NCBI GenBank assembly: GCA_903938815.1
Contig: CAJAES010000059.1
Location: forward strand, 1-64,000
DNA length: 64,000 nt
Reading direction: 5' to 3'
Origin: an uncultured beta proteobacterium
GTDB taxonomy: Bacteria; Pseudomonadota; Gammaproteobacteria; Burkholderiales; Burkholderiaceae_C
A program made the translations under genes and the position numbers. The notes beneath the pieces are model-generated. The model was not told where the DNA came from, made no database searches, and worked only from the letters and a program-made list of their open reading frames with translations. Within the stretch, counting starts at the first letter, position 1. Each line of letters begins with the position of its first letter. This document shows, piece by piece, positions 1 through 11,883 of the stretch.

Positions 1-6
1 CCCAGC

Positions 7-432
7 CTAGCGGTACGTGGCCAGCAGGATGCTCGTCTCGGTATGGCGGATGCCCTTGATCAGCCGCACGCGCTCCAGCACCTGCGACAGCTCGGCTGTC
101 GAGGCGGCGCGCAGCTCGGCCAGCAGGTCCCAGCGGCCGTTGGTGTCGTGCAGCGCCACGAGGCCCGGCTCGCCCATCAGGTGTGCCACGACCTCCCGCG
201 TCTGGTTGCCTTCCACCTGCACGCCCATCCAGGCCCGGATGCCGTCGGGCTCGGCGTCGGGGCGCAGGCGCACGGTGTAGCCGGTGATGACCTGCTCGTC
301 CTCGAGCTTGCGCAGCCGGTTGGCGACGGTGCCGCGCGAGACGCCCAGCTTCTCGGCCAGCGTGGCCGTGGGCAGGCGCGCGTCCTGGCGCAGCAGGGCG
401 ATGAGCTGGCGGTCGATGTCGTCCAGGGCCAT
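7..432 (-). CDS. Lrp/AsnC family transcriptional regulator
   Basis: In-frame ATG inside the 7..1224 minus ORF gives MALDDIDRQLIALLRQDARLPTATLAEKLGVSRGTVANRLRKLE (AsnC-type HTH) followed by an Lrp ligand-binding-like C-terminus. Confidence 0.9.
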   Translation of the reverse strand: MALDDIDRQLIALLRQDARLPTATLAEKLGVSRGTVANRLRKLEDEQVITGYTVRLRPDAEPDGIRAWMGVQVEGNQTREVVAHLMGEPGLVALHDTNGRWDLLAELRAASTAELSQVLERVRLIKGIRHTETSILLATYR

Positions 433-465
433 GCACGCATTGTGGCCGGACGCGACAATCGGGCC

Positions 466-1419
466 ATGCGCAATGCCCCCCAGAGCCACTCCCCGAACGA
501 CCCGCTGACCGGCCTCGAGGTCTTCGAGCGCGGCTGGCTCTCGTCGAACAACCTTCTGATCCACGCCGCGCCGGGCGAGCCCGGGGCCGTGCTGGTGGAC
601 ACCGGCCACATCAACCACGCCCCGCAGACCGTGGCGCTGGTGCGCCATGCGCTGGCCGGGCGGCCGCTGCAGCGCGTGCTGAACACGCACCTGCACTCCG
701 ACCATTGCGGCGGCAACGCCAGCCTGCAGCGCGCCTTCGGCGTGCCGGTGCACATCCCGCCCGGCCAGGCCGATGCCGTGCGCGACTGGAACCCCGCCGG
801 CCTGAGCTACGAAGGCACAGGGCAGCGCATCGAGCGTTTCGCGGCCCAGGGCCTGCTGCAGCCCGGCGAGACGCTGGTGGCGGGCGGGCGCGAATGGCAG
901 GTGCTGGCCGCGCCCGGGCACGACCCTCATTCGGTGATGCTGTTCGACGCGGCCCATGGCGTGCTGGTCTCGGCGGATGCACTGTGGGAGCACGGCTTCG
1001 GCGTCGTCTTCCCCGAGATCGAGGGCGAGCCCGGCTTCGACGACGTGGGTGAGGTGCTCGAGACCATCGCCGCGCTGCCCGTGCGCGTGGTGATTCCCGG
1101 GCACGGCGCGCCGTTCGCGGACGTGTCCGCGGCGCTCGACCGCGCCCGGCTGCGCCTCAAGGGCCTGCAGGCCGACCCCGCGCGCCACGCCCGGCACGCA
1201 CTGAAGGTGCTCCTCAAGTACCACGTGATGGAAGAGGGCGCGCAGGCCGCGCCCGAGCTCACGGCCTGGGCGCTCGGGACGCCGCTGCTGATCGGGCTGT
1301 GGGCGCGTTTCCCCCCGATCGGCGCCACCTCGGCCGCAGGCTGGATCGAGGCCACGGTGGCCGAACTCGTGGCCGGTGGCGCCCTGCGCCGCGACGGCGA
1401 CACCGTGCTCGACGCCTGA
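466..1419 (+). CDS. MBL-fold metallo-hydrolase
   Basis: Translation contains HLHSDHCGG (HxHxDH), later PGHDPHS and PGHG motifs of the metallo-beta-lactamase fold; divergent from the Lrp gene. Confidence 0.88.
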   Translation: MRNAPQSHSPNDPLTGLEVFERGWLSSNNLLIHAAPGEPGAVLVDTGHINHAPQTVALVRHALAGRPLQRVLNTHLHSDHCGGNASLQRAFGVPVHIPPGQADAVRDWNPAGLSYEGTGQRIERFAAQGLLQPGETLVAGGREWQVLAAPGHDPHSVMLFDAAHGVLVSADALWEHGFGVVFPEIEGEPGFDDVGEVLETIAALPVRVVIPGHGAPFADVSAALDRARLRLKGLQADPARHARHALKVLLKYHVMEEGAQAAPELTAWALGTPLLIGLWARFPPIGATSAAGWIEATVAELVAGGALRRDGDTVLDA

Positions 1420-1455
1420 CCCGGCGATTCCGCCGCTCTGTTCTTGAGCTGGTCC

Positions 1456-1485
1456 GCGCTCACATCGCTGGCGCGATATGAGCGC
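1456..1485. terminator. Inverted repeat, candidate bidirectional terminator between convergent genes (copy 1)
   Basis: GCGCTCACATCGC-tggc-GCGATATGAGCGC: 13-bp arms with one mismatch, between convergent MBL and metK genes. Confidence 0.5.
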
Positions 1486-1578
1486 AGCCCGCTTCGGACC
1501 CGCCCGCTGCGCGTGCGTCGGGCTTACAGCCCGGCCGCTGCCCTGAGGGCCGCAGCCTTGTCCGTGCGTTGGTCTCGG

Positions 1579-1602
1579 CTCACATCGCTGTCGCGATATG
1601 AG
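1579..1602. terminator. Inverted repeat, candidate terminator (copy 2)
   Basis: gCTCACATCGCtgtcGCGATATGAG, about 10-bp arms with one mismatch, 120 bp from copy 1. Confidence 0.45.
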
Positions 1603-1641
1603 TCTCGCCCGAGTACCGACAAACTCGCTGCGCTCGTGGCC

Positions 1642-2829
1642 TTACAGGCCGGCCGCCGCCCTGAGGGCCGCAGCCTTGTCCGTGCGCTCCCACGTGAATT
1701 CCGGCTCTTCGCGGCCGAAGTGGCCGTAGGCGGCGGTCTTCTCGTAGATCGGGCGCAGCAGGTCGAGCATCTGGATGATGCCCTTCGGGCGCAGGTCGAA
1801 AGTCTCGGCCACGAGGGCGCTGAGCTTGTCGTCGCTCATCACGCCCGTTCCTTCGGTGTAGACGGTGATGTTCATGGGCTTGGCCACGCCGATCGCGTAG
1901 GCCACCTGCACCTGGCACTGCTTGGCCAGGCCGGCAGCGACCACGTTCTTGGCCACGTAGCGGGCTGCATAGGCGGCCGAGCGGTCGACCTTGGACGGGT
2001 CCTTGCCCGAGAACGCGCCGCCGCCGTGCGGGCAGGCGCCGCCGTAGGTGTCGACGATGATCTTGCGGCCGGTCAGGCCGCAGTCGCCCTGCGGGCCGCC
2101 GACGACGAAGCGGCCGGTGGGGTTGATCAGGTACTTGGTGTCGGCCGTCAGCCATTCCTTGGGCAGCACCGGCTTGATGATCTCCTCGCGCACGGCCTCG
2201 TAGAAGGCGTCCGTCATGCGGGTGCCCAGGCTGTACTCGGGGGCATGCTGGCTGCTCAGCACGACGGTGTCGATGCTGTGCGGCTTGCCGTCCACGTAGC
2301 GCATGGTCACCTGGCTCTTGGCGTCCGGGCGCAGGAACGGCAGGCGGCCATCCTTGCGCAGCTGCGCCTGGCGCTCCACCAGGCGGTGGGCGTAGTAGAT
2401 GGGCGCGGGCATGAGCTCGGGCGTCTCGTCGCAGGCGTAGCCGAACATCAGGCCCTGGTCGCCGGCGCCGGTGTTCAGGTGGTCGTCGCTGGCGTGGTCC
2501 ACGCCCTGGGCGATGTCGTTGCTCTGCTTGTCGTAGGCCACCAGGACCGCGCAGCCCTTGTAGTCGATGCCGTACTCGGTGTTGTCGTAGCCGATGCGCT
2601 TGATGGTGTCGCGCGCGACCTGGATGTAGTCGACGTGCGCGTTGGTGGTGATCTCGCCGGCCAGCACCACGAGGCCCGTGTTGCACAGCGTTTCGGCAGC
2701 CACGCGGCTCAGCGGGTCCTGCTTGAAGATCGCGTCGAGGATGGCATCCGAGATCTGGTCGGCGACCTTGTCGGGGTGGCCTTCGGAAACGGATTCGGAT
2801 GTGAAGAGAAAGTCGTTCGCCACTTGCAT
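1642..2829 (-). CDS. metK: S-adenosylmethionine synthetase
   Basis: [30 protein letters not shown] and [24 protein letters not shown], hallmark MetK sequences; full length. Confidence 0.98.
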   Translation of the reverse strand: MQVANDFLFTSESVSEGHPDKVADQISDAILDAIFKQDPLSRVAAETLCNTGLVVLAGEITTNAHVDYIQVARDTIKRIGYDNTEYGIDYKGCAVLVAYDKQSNDIAQGVDHASDDHLNTGAGDQGLMFGYACDETPELMPAPIYYAHRLVERQAQLRKDGRLPFLRPDAKSQVTMRYVDGKPHSIDTVVLSSQHAPEYSLGTRMTDAFYEAVREEIIKPVLPKEWLTADTKYLINPTGRFVVGGPQGDCGLTGRKIIVDTYGGACPHGGGAFSGKDPSKVDRSAAYAARYVAKNVVAAGLAKQCQVQVAYAIGVAKPMNITVYTEGTGVMSDDKLSALVAETFDLRPKGIIQMLDLLRPIYEKTAAYGHFGREEPEFTWERTDKAAALRAAAGL

Positions 2830-2958
2830 AAACTCCAGTTGGTTGATCCCTGCGTCGCCGGCCCGGGAAGAGCTTCTGGAAAGCGGCGAACGCTTTAGCG
2901 GATTTGTTTAACGTCGCCCCGCAAGTTGTCCTGTTAACTCGGCGACGCGAGAATTATA
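2830..2958 (-). promoter_or_regulatory. metK promoter and candidate structured 5' leader
   Basis: Minus-strand TATAAT at 2953-2958; about 115-nt leader with GCGTCGCC-type elements able to pair in alternative ways (2941-2948 with 2912-2918 or 2852-2859) and a 6-bp hairpin at 2880-2896. Confidence 0.4.
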
Positions 2959-2964
2959 CGAAAC

Positions 2965-3819
2965 ATGATGTCGTTGTTGCGCTGGCTCGGCCGGCGCCCC
3001 CTGTGGCTTCTGCACGCCGTGGGCGCCCTTCTCGGGCGCCTCGCGTGGTGGTTTTCGCCCACCTACCGCCGCCGCATGCGCACGAACGCCGCACTCGCCG
3101 GCGTGGATGAGGCCACGCTCCTCGGCGCCGTTCCCGAAGCCGGCCGGATGATCGCCGAGCTGCCGCGCCTGTGGTTGCGCCCCGTCAACGAATCCGTCGC
3201 CGACCCCGTGCGCTGGGAGGGCGACACCTGGCTTGCGGGGCTGCTGGAGCGCGCGCAAGGCGTGGTCCTGCTGACTCCGCACCTGGGCAGCTTCGAGGTT
3301 GCCGCGCAGGCCTATGCCGAGCGCTTCGGCAGCCGCTGGCCGCTGACGGCGCTGTACCGTCCCGCGAAGCACGCCTTCTTCCGCGAGATCGAGGAAACCG
3401 CACGCGCCCGTCCGGGCCTGGCCACGGCGCCGGCTTCGCTGGCCGGCGTGCGCCAGTTGCTGCGCGCCTTGAAGGCCGGGCAGACCGTGGGCATGCTGCC
3501 CGACCAGGTGCCGCCTGCCGGCATGGGCGTCTGGGCGCCGTTCTTCGGCCGCCGCGCCTACACGATGACACTCGCCGCCCGCCTGGCACGCCAGAGCGGC
3601 GCGGCGCTGGCTGTGCTGTGGTGCGAACGCCTGCCGCAAGGCCAGGGCTATGTGGTGCGCGCCCAGCCGCTGGCCGAACCGCCGGCCCCGGATGCCAGCG
3701 ACGATGCCGCCGCGGCCGCCATCAACCGCTCGATGGAGGCCGTCATCCTGCAATGCCCGACCCAGTACCTCTGGGGCTACCACCGCTACAAGGGCCCCCG
3801 CGCCGAAGGGCACGCATGA
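2965..3819 (+). CDS. Lipid A biosynthesis acyltransferase (LpxL/HtrB family)
   Basis: TPHLGSFEVAAQAYAERF (HX4D/E-like) and DQVPPAGMGVWAPFFGRRAYTMTLAARLA, typical lauroyl acyltransferase motifs. Confidence 0.9.
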   Translation: MMSLLRWLGRRPLWLLHAVGALLGRLAWWFSPTYRRRMRTNAALAGVDEATLLGAVPEAGRMIAELPRLWLRPVNESVADPVRWEGDTWLAGLLERAQGVVLLTPHLGSFEVAAQAYAERFGSRWPLTALYRPAKHAFFREIEETARARPGLATAPASLAGVRQLLRALKAGQTVGMLPDQVPPAGMGVWAPFFGRRAYTMTLAARLARQSGAALAVLWCERLPQGQGYVVRAQPLAEPPAPDASDDAAAAAINRSMEAVILQCPTQYLWGYHRYKGPRAEGHA

Positions 3820-4718
3820 TGCAATCCGCCTTGGCACGTCTCACGCTCGGGCTGCTGTGGCTCGTGCACTGGCTGCCCCTGGGCACGCAGGCGGCCTTGG
3901 GCCGCGGCCTGGGCGCGCTGCTGTTTCGCTTCGGGCGCGGGCGGCGCCGCATCGCGCGGCGCAACCTCGAGCTCTGCTTTCCGCAGCTCGGCGCCGCCGA
4001 GCGCGAGGCTCTGCTGCGCGAGCACTTCGCCTGCCTGGGCCGCAGCTTTCTCGAGCGTGGCCTGCTCTGGTATGCCAGCCCCGACCGCTTGAAGCGCCTC
4101 ATCCACGTCGAAGGCGATGTCGGCCTGGCCGAGCGCAGCGATCGCCCGGTGATGTGGCTGGTGCCGCACTTCATGGCGCTGGACGTGGCCGGCGCCGCCA
4201 CGCAGCTGTTCCAGAACCGGCAGGTCGGCTCCATCTACCAGGCGCAGAGCAACCCGGTCTTCGACACCGCCATGCGCCGCGGCCGGCTGCGCTATGGCCG
4301 TGCGCGGGTCTTCGAGCGCCACGACAGCGGCGCGCTGCCGCTCGTGCGCGCGATCCGCAAGGAAGGCGTGGCTTTCTTCAACCTGCCTGACATGGACTTC
4401 GGCCGCAAGGAGACCGTCTTCGCACCCTTTTTCGGCATTCCGGCCTCGACCCTGCTGGCGCCTTCGCGCATGGCCCGTTCGCTGAAGATGATCGTGCAGC
4501 CGGTGGTGGCCGAGATGCTGCCCGGCGGCCAGGGCTGGCGCGTGCGCTTCCTCGAGCCCTGGACGCACTGGCCGACCGAGGACGCCGCCGCCGACGCCGC
4601 CACCATGAACGCCTGGATCGAGGAAGAGATCCGGCGCCTGCCGGCGCAGTACCTGTGGGTGCACCGGCGCTTCAAGACCCGGCCCGAAGGCCAGGCGAAG
4701 CTGTACGGCAGCCCATAA
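3816..4718 (+). CDS. Lipid A biosynthesis acyltransferase (LpxL/LpxM family), second copy
   Basis: [23 protein letters not shown]..., [14 protein letters not shown] and [28 protein letters not shown] overlap with the preceding acyltransferase. Confidence 0.9.
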   Translation: MMQSALARLTLGLLWLVHWLPLGTQAALGRGLGALLFRFGRGRRRIARRNLELCFPQLGAAEREALLREHFACLGRSFLERGLLWYASPDRLKRLIHVEGDVGLAERSDRPVMWLVPHFMALDVAGAATQLFQNRQVGSIYQAQSNPVFDTAMRRGRLRYGRARVFERHDSGALPLVRAIRKEGVAFFNLPDMDFGRKETVFAPFFGIPASTLLAPSRMARSLKMIVQPVVAEMLPGGQGWRVRFLEPWTHWPTEDAAADAATMNAWIEEEIRRLPAQYLWVHRRFKTRPEGQAKLYGSP

Positions 4719-4725
4719 TCGCCCC

Positions 4726-5610
4726 ATGCGGCTGCGGTTCACCAAGATGCACGGCGCGGGCAACGATTTCGTCGTGCTCGACGGTACGCGTGAGCCCTTG
4801 AATCTGTCCACCGCGCAGCTTGCACATCTCGGCGACCGGCGTTTCGGCGTCGGCGCCGACCAGATCCTGCTGGTCGAGCCCCCACCCGTGACGGGTGACG
4901 CCCCACAAGCCTCGCCCGATACCGCGCCCCCGGTCGACTTCCGCTATCGCATCTTCAACGGCGCCACCGGCGCCGAGGTGGAGCACTGCGGCAACGGCGC
5001 GCGCTGCTTCGTGCGCTACGTGCGCGAGCACGGCCTCACCAGCGCCCGCCATGTGCGCGTGCAGACCGTCAACCGCGTGCTCGAACTCACCGAGCAGCCC
5101 GACGGCCGCGTGACGGTTGACATGGGCGAGCCCGATTTCGCGCCCGCTGCCCTTCCGTTCGAGCCGCAGGGCCTGACGCCCCGGCTCGAGAACGGTTTCG
5201 AGTTCTGGCCTCTCGACCTGGGCGGCCGCACGGTCGAGGCTGCCGTGCTGTCGATGGGCAACCCGCATGCCGTGGTGCGCGTGGCGGATGTCGATGCCGC
5301 GCCGGTCGGCGCCGACGGCCCGGCCATCGAATCGCACCCCCGCTTCGCGCGCCGCGTGAACGTGGGTTTCCTGCAGGTGGTGTCGCGCGGTGAGGCGCGC
5401 TTGCGGGTGTACGAGCGCGATGCCGGCGAAACCCTGGCCTGCGGCACCGGCGCCTGCGCCGCCGTCGTGGCCGGCATCCGCGCCGGGTGGCTGGACCCGC
5501 GCGTCGACGTGGCACTGAGAGGCGGTACGCTCACCATTGAATGGCAGGGCGGTCATGTGCTGATGACCGGGCCCGCCGAGACTGTCTACGAGGGAGAGAT
5601 CGAACTGTGA
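4726..5610 (+). CDS. dapF: Diaminopimelate epimerase
   Basis: [39 protein letters not shown] and [13 protein letters not shown] catalytic Cys motifs. Confidence 0.97.
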   Translation: MRLRFTKMHGAGNDFVVLDGTREPLNLSTAQLAHLGDRRFGVGADQILLVEPPPVTGDAPQASPDTAPPVDFRYRIFNGATGAEVEHCGNGARCFVRYVREHGLTSARHVRVQTVNRVLELTEQPDGRVTVDMGEPDFAPAALPFEPQGLTPRLENGFEFWPLDLGGRTVEAAVLSMGNPHAVVRVADVDAAPVGADGPAIESHPRFARRVNVGFLQVVSRGEARLRVYERDAGETLACGTGACAAVVAGIRAGWLDPRVDVALRGGTLTIEWQGGHVLMTGPAETVYEGEIEL

Positions 5611-6281
5611 GCACCCAAGGAATCACCGAGGCGGACATCGCCAACTACCTGGTGCAGACGCCCGGCTTCTTCGAGCGCCACGCCGAGCTGCTGGCCAGCG
5701 TGCAGCTCACCAGCCCGCATGGGCAGCGCGCCGTCTCGCTGCAGGAGCGGCAGATGGAAATGCTGCGCGATCGCATCAAGGGCCTGGAGCACAAGATCGT
5801 CGAGATGATCCGCCACGGCCAGGAGAACGTGGCCATCGCCGACCGTCTGCACCGCTGGACACGCGCGATCCTGCTCGCCTCTTCCGAGCCGCGCACCCTG
5901 CCGGGTGTTCTGGTGGCGCAGCTGCAGCACGAGTTCCTGATTCCGCAGGCCGCGCTGCGCCTGTGGTCGCTGGCGCCGGGCTACGAGGACGAGGCCTTCG
6001 CCGCCCCCGTCAGCGACGACGCCCGGACCTTCGCTTCCAGCCTCACGCTGCCCTACTGCGGCCTGAATGCCGGCTTCGAGGCCACCGGTTGGCTGGACAT
6101 GCCGGCGACGGTGTCGTCGATGACGATGATCCCGTTGCGCGACGGCCGCCGCGAAGGCGCCTTCGGCCTGCTGGTGCTGGGCTCACCCGACCCCACCCGC
6201 TACGCGGCCGACATGGGCACCGAGTTCCTGGTGCGCATCGGCGAGGTGGCCAGCGCGGGCCTGTCGCGGCTGCTGGTGTGA
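5607..6281 (+). CDS. DUF484 family protein
   Basis: GTG start overlapping the dapF stop; [42 protein letters not shown] is typical DUF484; conserved dapF-DUF484-xerC order. Confidence 0.9.
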   Translation: MSTQGITEADIANYLVQTPGFFERHAELLASVQLTSPHGQRAVSLQERQMEMLRDRIKGLEHKIVEMIRHGQENVAIADRLHRWTRAILLASSEPRTLPGVLVAQLQHEFLIPQAALRLWSLAPGYEDEAFAAPVSDDARTFASSLTLPYCGLNAGFEATGWLDMPATVSSMTMIPLRDGRREGAFGLLVLGSPDPTRYAADMGTEFLVRIGEVASAGLSRLLV

Positions 6282-7195
6282 ACCCGGCGGTCTTCGACCC
6301 CTATCTGGAACACCTCAGGGTCGAGCGCCGCCTGGCGCCCCGCTCGCTGCAGGCCTACAGGGACGCCCTGCAGCGCCTGCAGGCGCTGGCGGCAGAGGAC
6401 GCCGTCGAACTGCTGGCCGTCCAGGCCCACCATGTGCGAGGCTGGATCGCCCGGCTGAACCGCGACGGGCTGGCCCCGCGCAGCCTGGCGCTGCAGCTCT
6501 CCGCCTGGCGCGGCCTGTACCGCTGGTGGGGCCGTGAAGGCCTGCTCAAGGCCAACCCGGTGGAGGGCGTGCGCCCGCCCAAGGCGGGCAAGCCGCTGCC
6601 CAAGGCGCTGTCGGTCGACCAGGCGGTGGTGCTCGCGGAGCACGAGCCCACCGAGGGCGACCCTCTTCTGGCGCTGCGCGACCACTGCATCGTCGAACTG
6701 CTGTACGGCTGCGGCCTGCGCGTGGGCGAACTGGTCGGTCTGGACCACGTTTCCTCCGGTCAGGCCGCTGGGTGGGTGGACGACGCCGACGCCAGCGCGC
6801 AGGTGCTGGGCAAGGGCAGCAAGCGCCGCAGCGTGCCCGTGGGCGGCGCCGCGCTGCGGGTGCTGGCCGAGTGGCGCGCCCGGCGCGCCGAGATCGCCCG
6901 CCCGGACGAGCCGGCGCTCTTCGTCAGCCGGCGCGGCACGCGCCTCACCGCCAGCCAGGTGCGCAGCCGCCTGAAGGCCCTGGCCTTGTCGGCCGGGCTG
7001 CCCACCCACGTGCACCCGCACATGCTGCGGCACAGCTTCGCATCCCATCTGCTGCAGTCCAGCGGCGACCTGCGCGCCGTTCAGGAACTGCTCGGCCACG
7101 CGAACATCACCACGACCCAGGTCTACACGCGGCTGGATTTCCAGCACCTCGCCAAGGTGTACGACGCGGCGCACCCAAGGGCGCGCCGCCGCTGA
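6278..7195 (+). CDS. xerC: Tyrosine recombinase XerC
   Basis: GTG start overlapping DUF484; LLYGCGLRVGELVGL, HPHMLRHSFASHLLQSSGDLRAVQELLGHANITTTQVYTRLDF (R-HxxR-H-Y). Confidence 0.93.
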   Translation: MNPAVFDPYLEHLRVERRLAPRSLQAYRDALQRLQALAAEDAVELLAVQAHHVRGWIARLNRDGLAPRSLALQLSAWRGLYRWWGREGLLKANPVEGVRPPKAGKPLPKALSVDQAVVLAEHEPTEGDPLLALRDHCIVELLYGCGLRVGELVGLDHVSSGQAAGWVDDADASAQVLGKGSKRRSVPVGGAALRVLAEWRARRAEIARPDEPALFVSRRGTRLTASQVRSRLKALALSAGLPTHVHPHMLRHSFASHLLQSSGDLRAVQELLGHANITTTQVYTRLDFQHLAKVYDAAHPRARRR

Positions 7196-7228
7196 GGTCG
7201 ATCCGGGCGCCGGTATCGACGCTCGCGG

Positions 7229-7639
7229 TCAACTCGCAGCCGGCGCCAGATCCTTCACGAGCGCCAGCGCGGCGCTCGCCGTCATGCGGTGCGGCTCGAA
7301 GCGGCTCGACGTGCTGTGCTTCAGGAAAAGCGCCCGATGCCCCGTGTGTGCGGCTGCGAATCCCATCTGCCAGGAAGAGAACTCCCGCTCATCGATCGGG
7401 CCCATGCCGAGGATCGTCAGCTTGTGGTGCCGGGTGTCGAGCACCAGCGCCGCATACAGCTTGCTGAGCTTCTCCCGGTCGCCCTCGATCACCTGCAGAA
7501 ATGCCGTGCTGTCGAAGACCAGCATCCCTGTGATGTCGTCGCGCTCGTTGTTCCGTCTGGCGGTCGCCAGGATGGCCATGACCTGCTGGTCGTCCAGAGC
7601 CTGCGCAGGCTCGCTGGAGTAGATGAGTCTGGACAGCAT
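7229..7639 (-). CDS. BLUF-domain blue-light sensor protein
   Basis: MLSRLIYSSEPAQ...ARRNNERDDITGMLVFDSTAFLQVIEGDREKLSKLY...SWQMGF; BLUF Tyr, Asn (RRNN), Gln (FLQVIEG) and Trp/Met (SWQMGF) positions present. Confidence 0.9.
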   Translation of the reverse strand: MLSRLIYSSEPAQALDDQQVMAILATARRNNERDDITGMLVFDSTAFLQVIEGDREKLSKLYAALVLDTRHHKLTILGMGPIDEREFSSWQMGFAAAHTGHRALFLKHSTSSRFEPHRMTASAALALVKDLAPAAS

Positions 7640-7694
7640 TTATGCGCTCCCTGGCCGGAAGGCCCGTTGTTTATGAGTGTGTTTTGAATACCTC

Positions 7695-7719
7695 ACCCCC
7701 TATGCTTCGAACAGGGGGT
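7695..7719. repeat. Perfect inverted repeat in the BLUF/MCP intergenic region
   Basis: ACCCCCT-atgcttcgaac-AGGGGGT. Confidence 0.5.
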
Positions 7720-7885
7720 TCATTGACCTCAATCTTCGCTCATGAAATGTTACGACGCTGCCGATACTTGGTTTGTCGGACGGCTGTGGAATCTAGTTTT
7801 TCACATCGTCCTGGACGAATGTAGAACAAGAACAGCCAGACCCATCGGTGTCATGCAAACGAGACGTATCGGAGATCACCGCACC

Positions 7886-8953
7886 ATGGAATCAGCCATG
7901 CCAGCCGCAACGGGCTCGTCGCAGACCCTGCCGACCACCTGGGCGGCCCGCCTGGTGGGTGGCCGTTTCTGGTCCCGCCGGGGCGGGCCCCTGGCCGAGC
8001 CCGCGAGCAACGTCGGCGCAGAGTTCGCTGCCCGGCTCGACGAGGCCGCGCGCGTCTGGACCCAGCATCTCGGTACGGCGCAGTCGCAGATGCGGGAAGC
8101 CACCGACCAGCTGCTCCAGGGCTTCGCCCAGATCCTGCAGGAGCTCGATGCGATCGTCGAGCCCGATCGTCATGGCAGCCCCGGCCATGCCGGCCTGGAC
8201 CAGCGCGCCGCCATGCTCACGCAGTGCGAGGAGCGCCTGCGGGGCCTGATCGAGAACTTCCATGGGTTCGTGCAGTCGCGTGACGAGGTCATGGGCTCGG
8301 TGCGTTCCCTGGCCGGCGCGTCCGCCAGCCTGCGCGACATGGCCGAGGACGTGGCCAAGCTCGCGCGACAGACCAATCTGCTGTCCCTGAACGCCGCCAT
8401 CGAGGCCGCGCGCGCCGGCCCCAGCGGCCGCGGCTTCGCGGTCGTGGCCACCGAGGTGCGCCGACTGTCCAGCGAGTCGGGCGAAACCGGCCAGCGCATC
8501 ACCGAGCGGGTCAATGAATTCGGCGTCCGCATGCATGCCGCCCTGAAGCAGGCCGAGCAGCGCACCGAGCAGGACGCCGCGGTGATCCACTCGTCCGAGA
8601 CCACGGTGGCCGAGGTCGTGGGCCAGGTCGACAGCGCGGTCAGCCAGCTCAACGAACGTGCGGCCGAACTCAGCGCGCGCGGCGAGGCCGTTCGCGCACA
8701 GGTCGAGCAGCTGATGATCGCCTTCCAGTTCCAGGACCGCGTGCACCAGATCATGGATCAGGTCACGGCGTCCATCGCCAGCGGTGTCGACCGGATGTGC
8801 CAGGCGCTGGTCTCGGGCCAGGCGCCGACGGCCGACGAATGGCAGGCGCTGCTCAGCGCCGGCTACACCACGGACGAACAGCGAGCCATCCACACGGGCG
8901 GCGCGCCCGCCGCGGCGAGCGCCCAGTCCACCAGCGACACCACGTTCTTCTGA
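7886..8953 (+). CDS. Methyl-accepting chemotaxis-type signalling protein lacking obvious transmembrane segments
   Basis: [48 protein letters not shown] is the MCP signalling tip; no hydrophobic TM stretches seen. Confidence 0.88.
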   Translation: MESAMPAATGSSQTLPTTWAARLVGGRFWSRRGGPLAEPASNVGAEFAARLDEAARVWTQHLGTAQSQMREATDQLLQGFAQILQELDAIVEPDRHGSPGHAGLDQRAAMLTQCEERLRGLIENFHGFVQSRDEVMGSVRSLAGASASLRDMAEDVAKLARQTNLLSLNAAIEAARAGPSGRGFAVVATEVRRLSSESGETGQRITERVNEFGVRMHAALKQAEQRTEQDAAVIHSSETTVAEVVGQVDSAVSQLNERAAELSARGEAVRAQVEQLMIAFQFQDRVHQIMDQVTASIASGVDRMCQALVSGQAPTADEWQALLSAGYTTDEQRAIHTGGAPAAASAQSTSDTTFF

Positions 8954-8963
8954 AGCAGTCCCC

Positions 8964-9335
8964 ATGGCCAAGACCATCCTGATCGTCGATGACTCCAGTT
9001 CGCTGCGCACGGTCGTGAAGATGGCGCTGCAACGCGCCGGCTACGACGTGCTCGAGGCCAGCGACGGCCGCGAGGGCCTCGCGCAGCTCGACAAGGCGGC
9101 CAAGGTGCACCTCGTCGTGAGCGACGTGAACATGCCCAACATGGACGGCATCACGATGGTCGCCCAGATCAAGCAGCACCCGCGCCACCGCTTTACCCCC
9201 GTGATCATGCTGACCACCGAAGGCCAGGATGCGAAGAAGGAGCAGGGGCGCGCCGCCGGGGCCAAGGCCTGGATCGTCAAGCCCTTCAACCCGCCCCAGC
9301 TGCTGGATGCCGTGTCCAAGCTGATCCTGCCCTAG
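8964..9335 (+). CDS. CheY-like response regulator
   Basis: MAKTILIVDDSSSLRTVVKMALQRAGYDVLEASDG...VVSDVNMPNMDG...TTEGQ...KPFNPPQL single receiver domain. Confidence 0.93.
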   Translation: MAKTILIVDDSSSLRTVVKMALQRAGYDVLEASDGREGLAQLDKAAKVHLVVSDVNMPNMDGITMVAQIKQHPRHRFTPVIMLTTEGQDAKKEQGRAAGAKAWIVKPFNPPQLLDAVSKLILP

Positions 9336-9343
9336 GAGACACC

Positions 9344-9651
9344 ATGGCGACCGTACTGGCCCTCCCTGCCGAGCTGACGATCTACACGGTGGGCGAACTC
9401 CGCACACCCTGGCTGACCTGGCTCGGCGACGCCGTCGCCACCAGCGACGATGCCGAAACCCTGGTGGCCGACGCTGCCGCCGTCGACCAGGTGGACACCG
9501 CCGGCGTGCAGCTGCTGCTGTCACTGTCCGCCGCACTGCAAGGCCAGGGCCGCGCACTGCACGTGACGAACCCGGGCGGGCCACTCGGTGAGGCCTGCGC
9601 GATGCTGGGCGTGGCGGCGCTCCTGTTCGGCCAGCCCGCGGAGGCCGAGGC

Positions 9652-9655
<4 letters not shown>
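9344..9655 (+). CDS. STAS-domain protein (anti-sigma-factor-antagonist-like)
   Basis: DAAAVDQVDTAGVQLLLSLSAALQGQGRALHVTNP; DTAG at the conserved STAS phosphosite region. Confidence 0.8.

Positions 9656-11879
<2,224 letters not shown>

Positions 11880-11883
<4 letters not shown>

Larger units (their letters stand above)
1451..1690. repeat. Imperfect ~118-120 bp tandem duplication containing the metK 3' end plus downstream hairpin
   Basis: cacatcgctg at 1461 and 1581; ccctgagggccgcagccttgtccgtgcg at 1541 and 1659. Copy 1 read on minus encodes [14 protein letters not shown]-stop, identical to the MetK C-terminus. Confidence 0.85.

Noticed and set aside
1444-2898. 484-aa plus ORF opposite metK
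   Set aside because: Antisense shadow of MetK, though its N-terminus exposed the tandem repeat reported above.
6278-7195. Tyrosine recombinase as a mobile-element integrase
   Set aside because: It sits in the conserved dapF-DUF484-xerC context and matches XerC; housekeeping.
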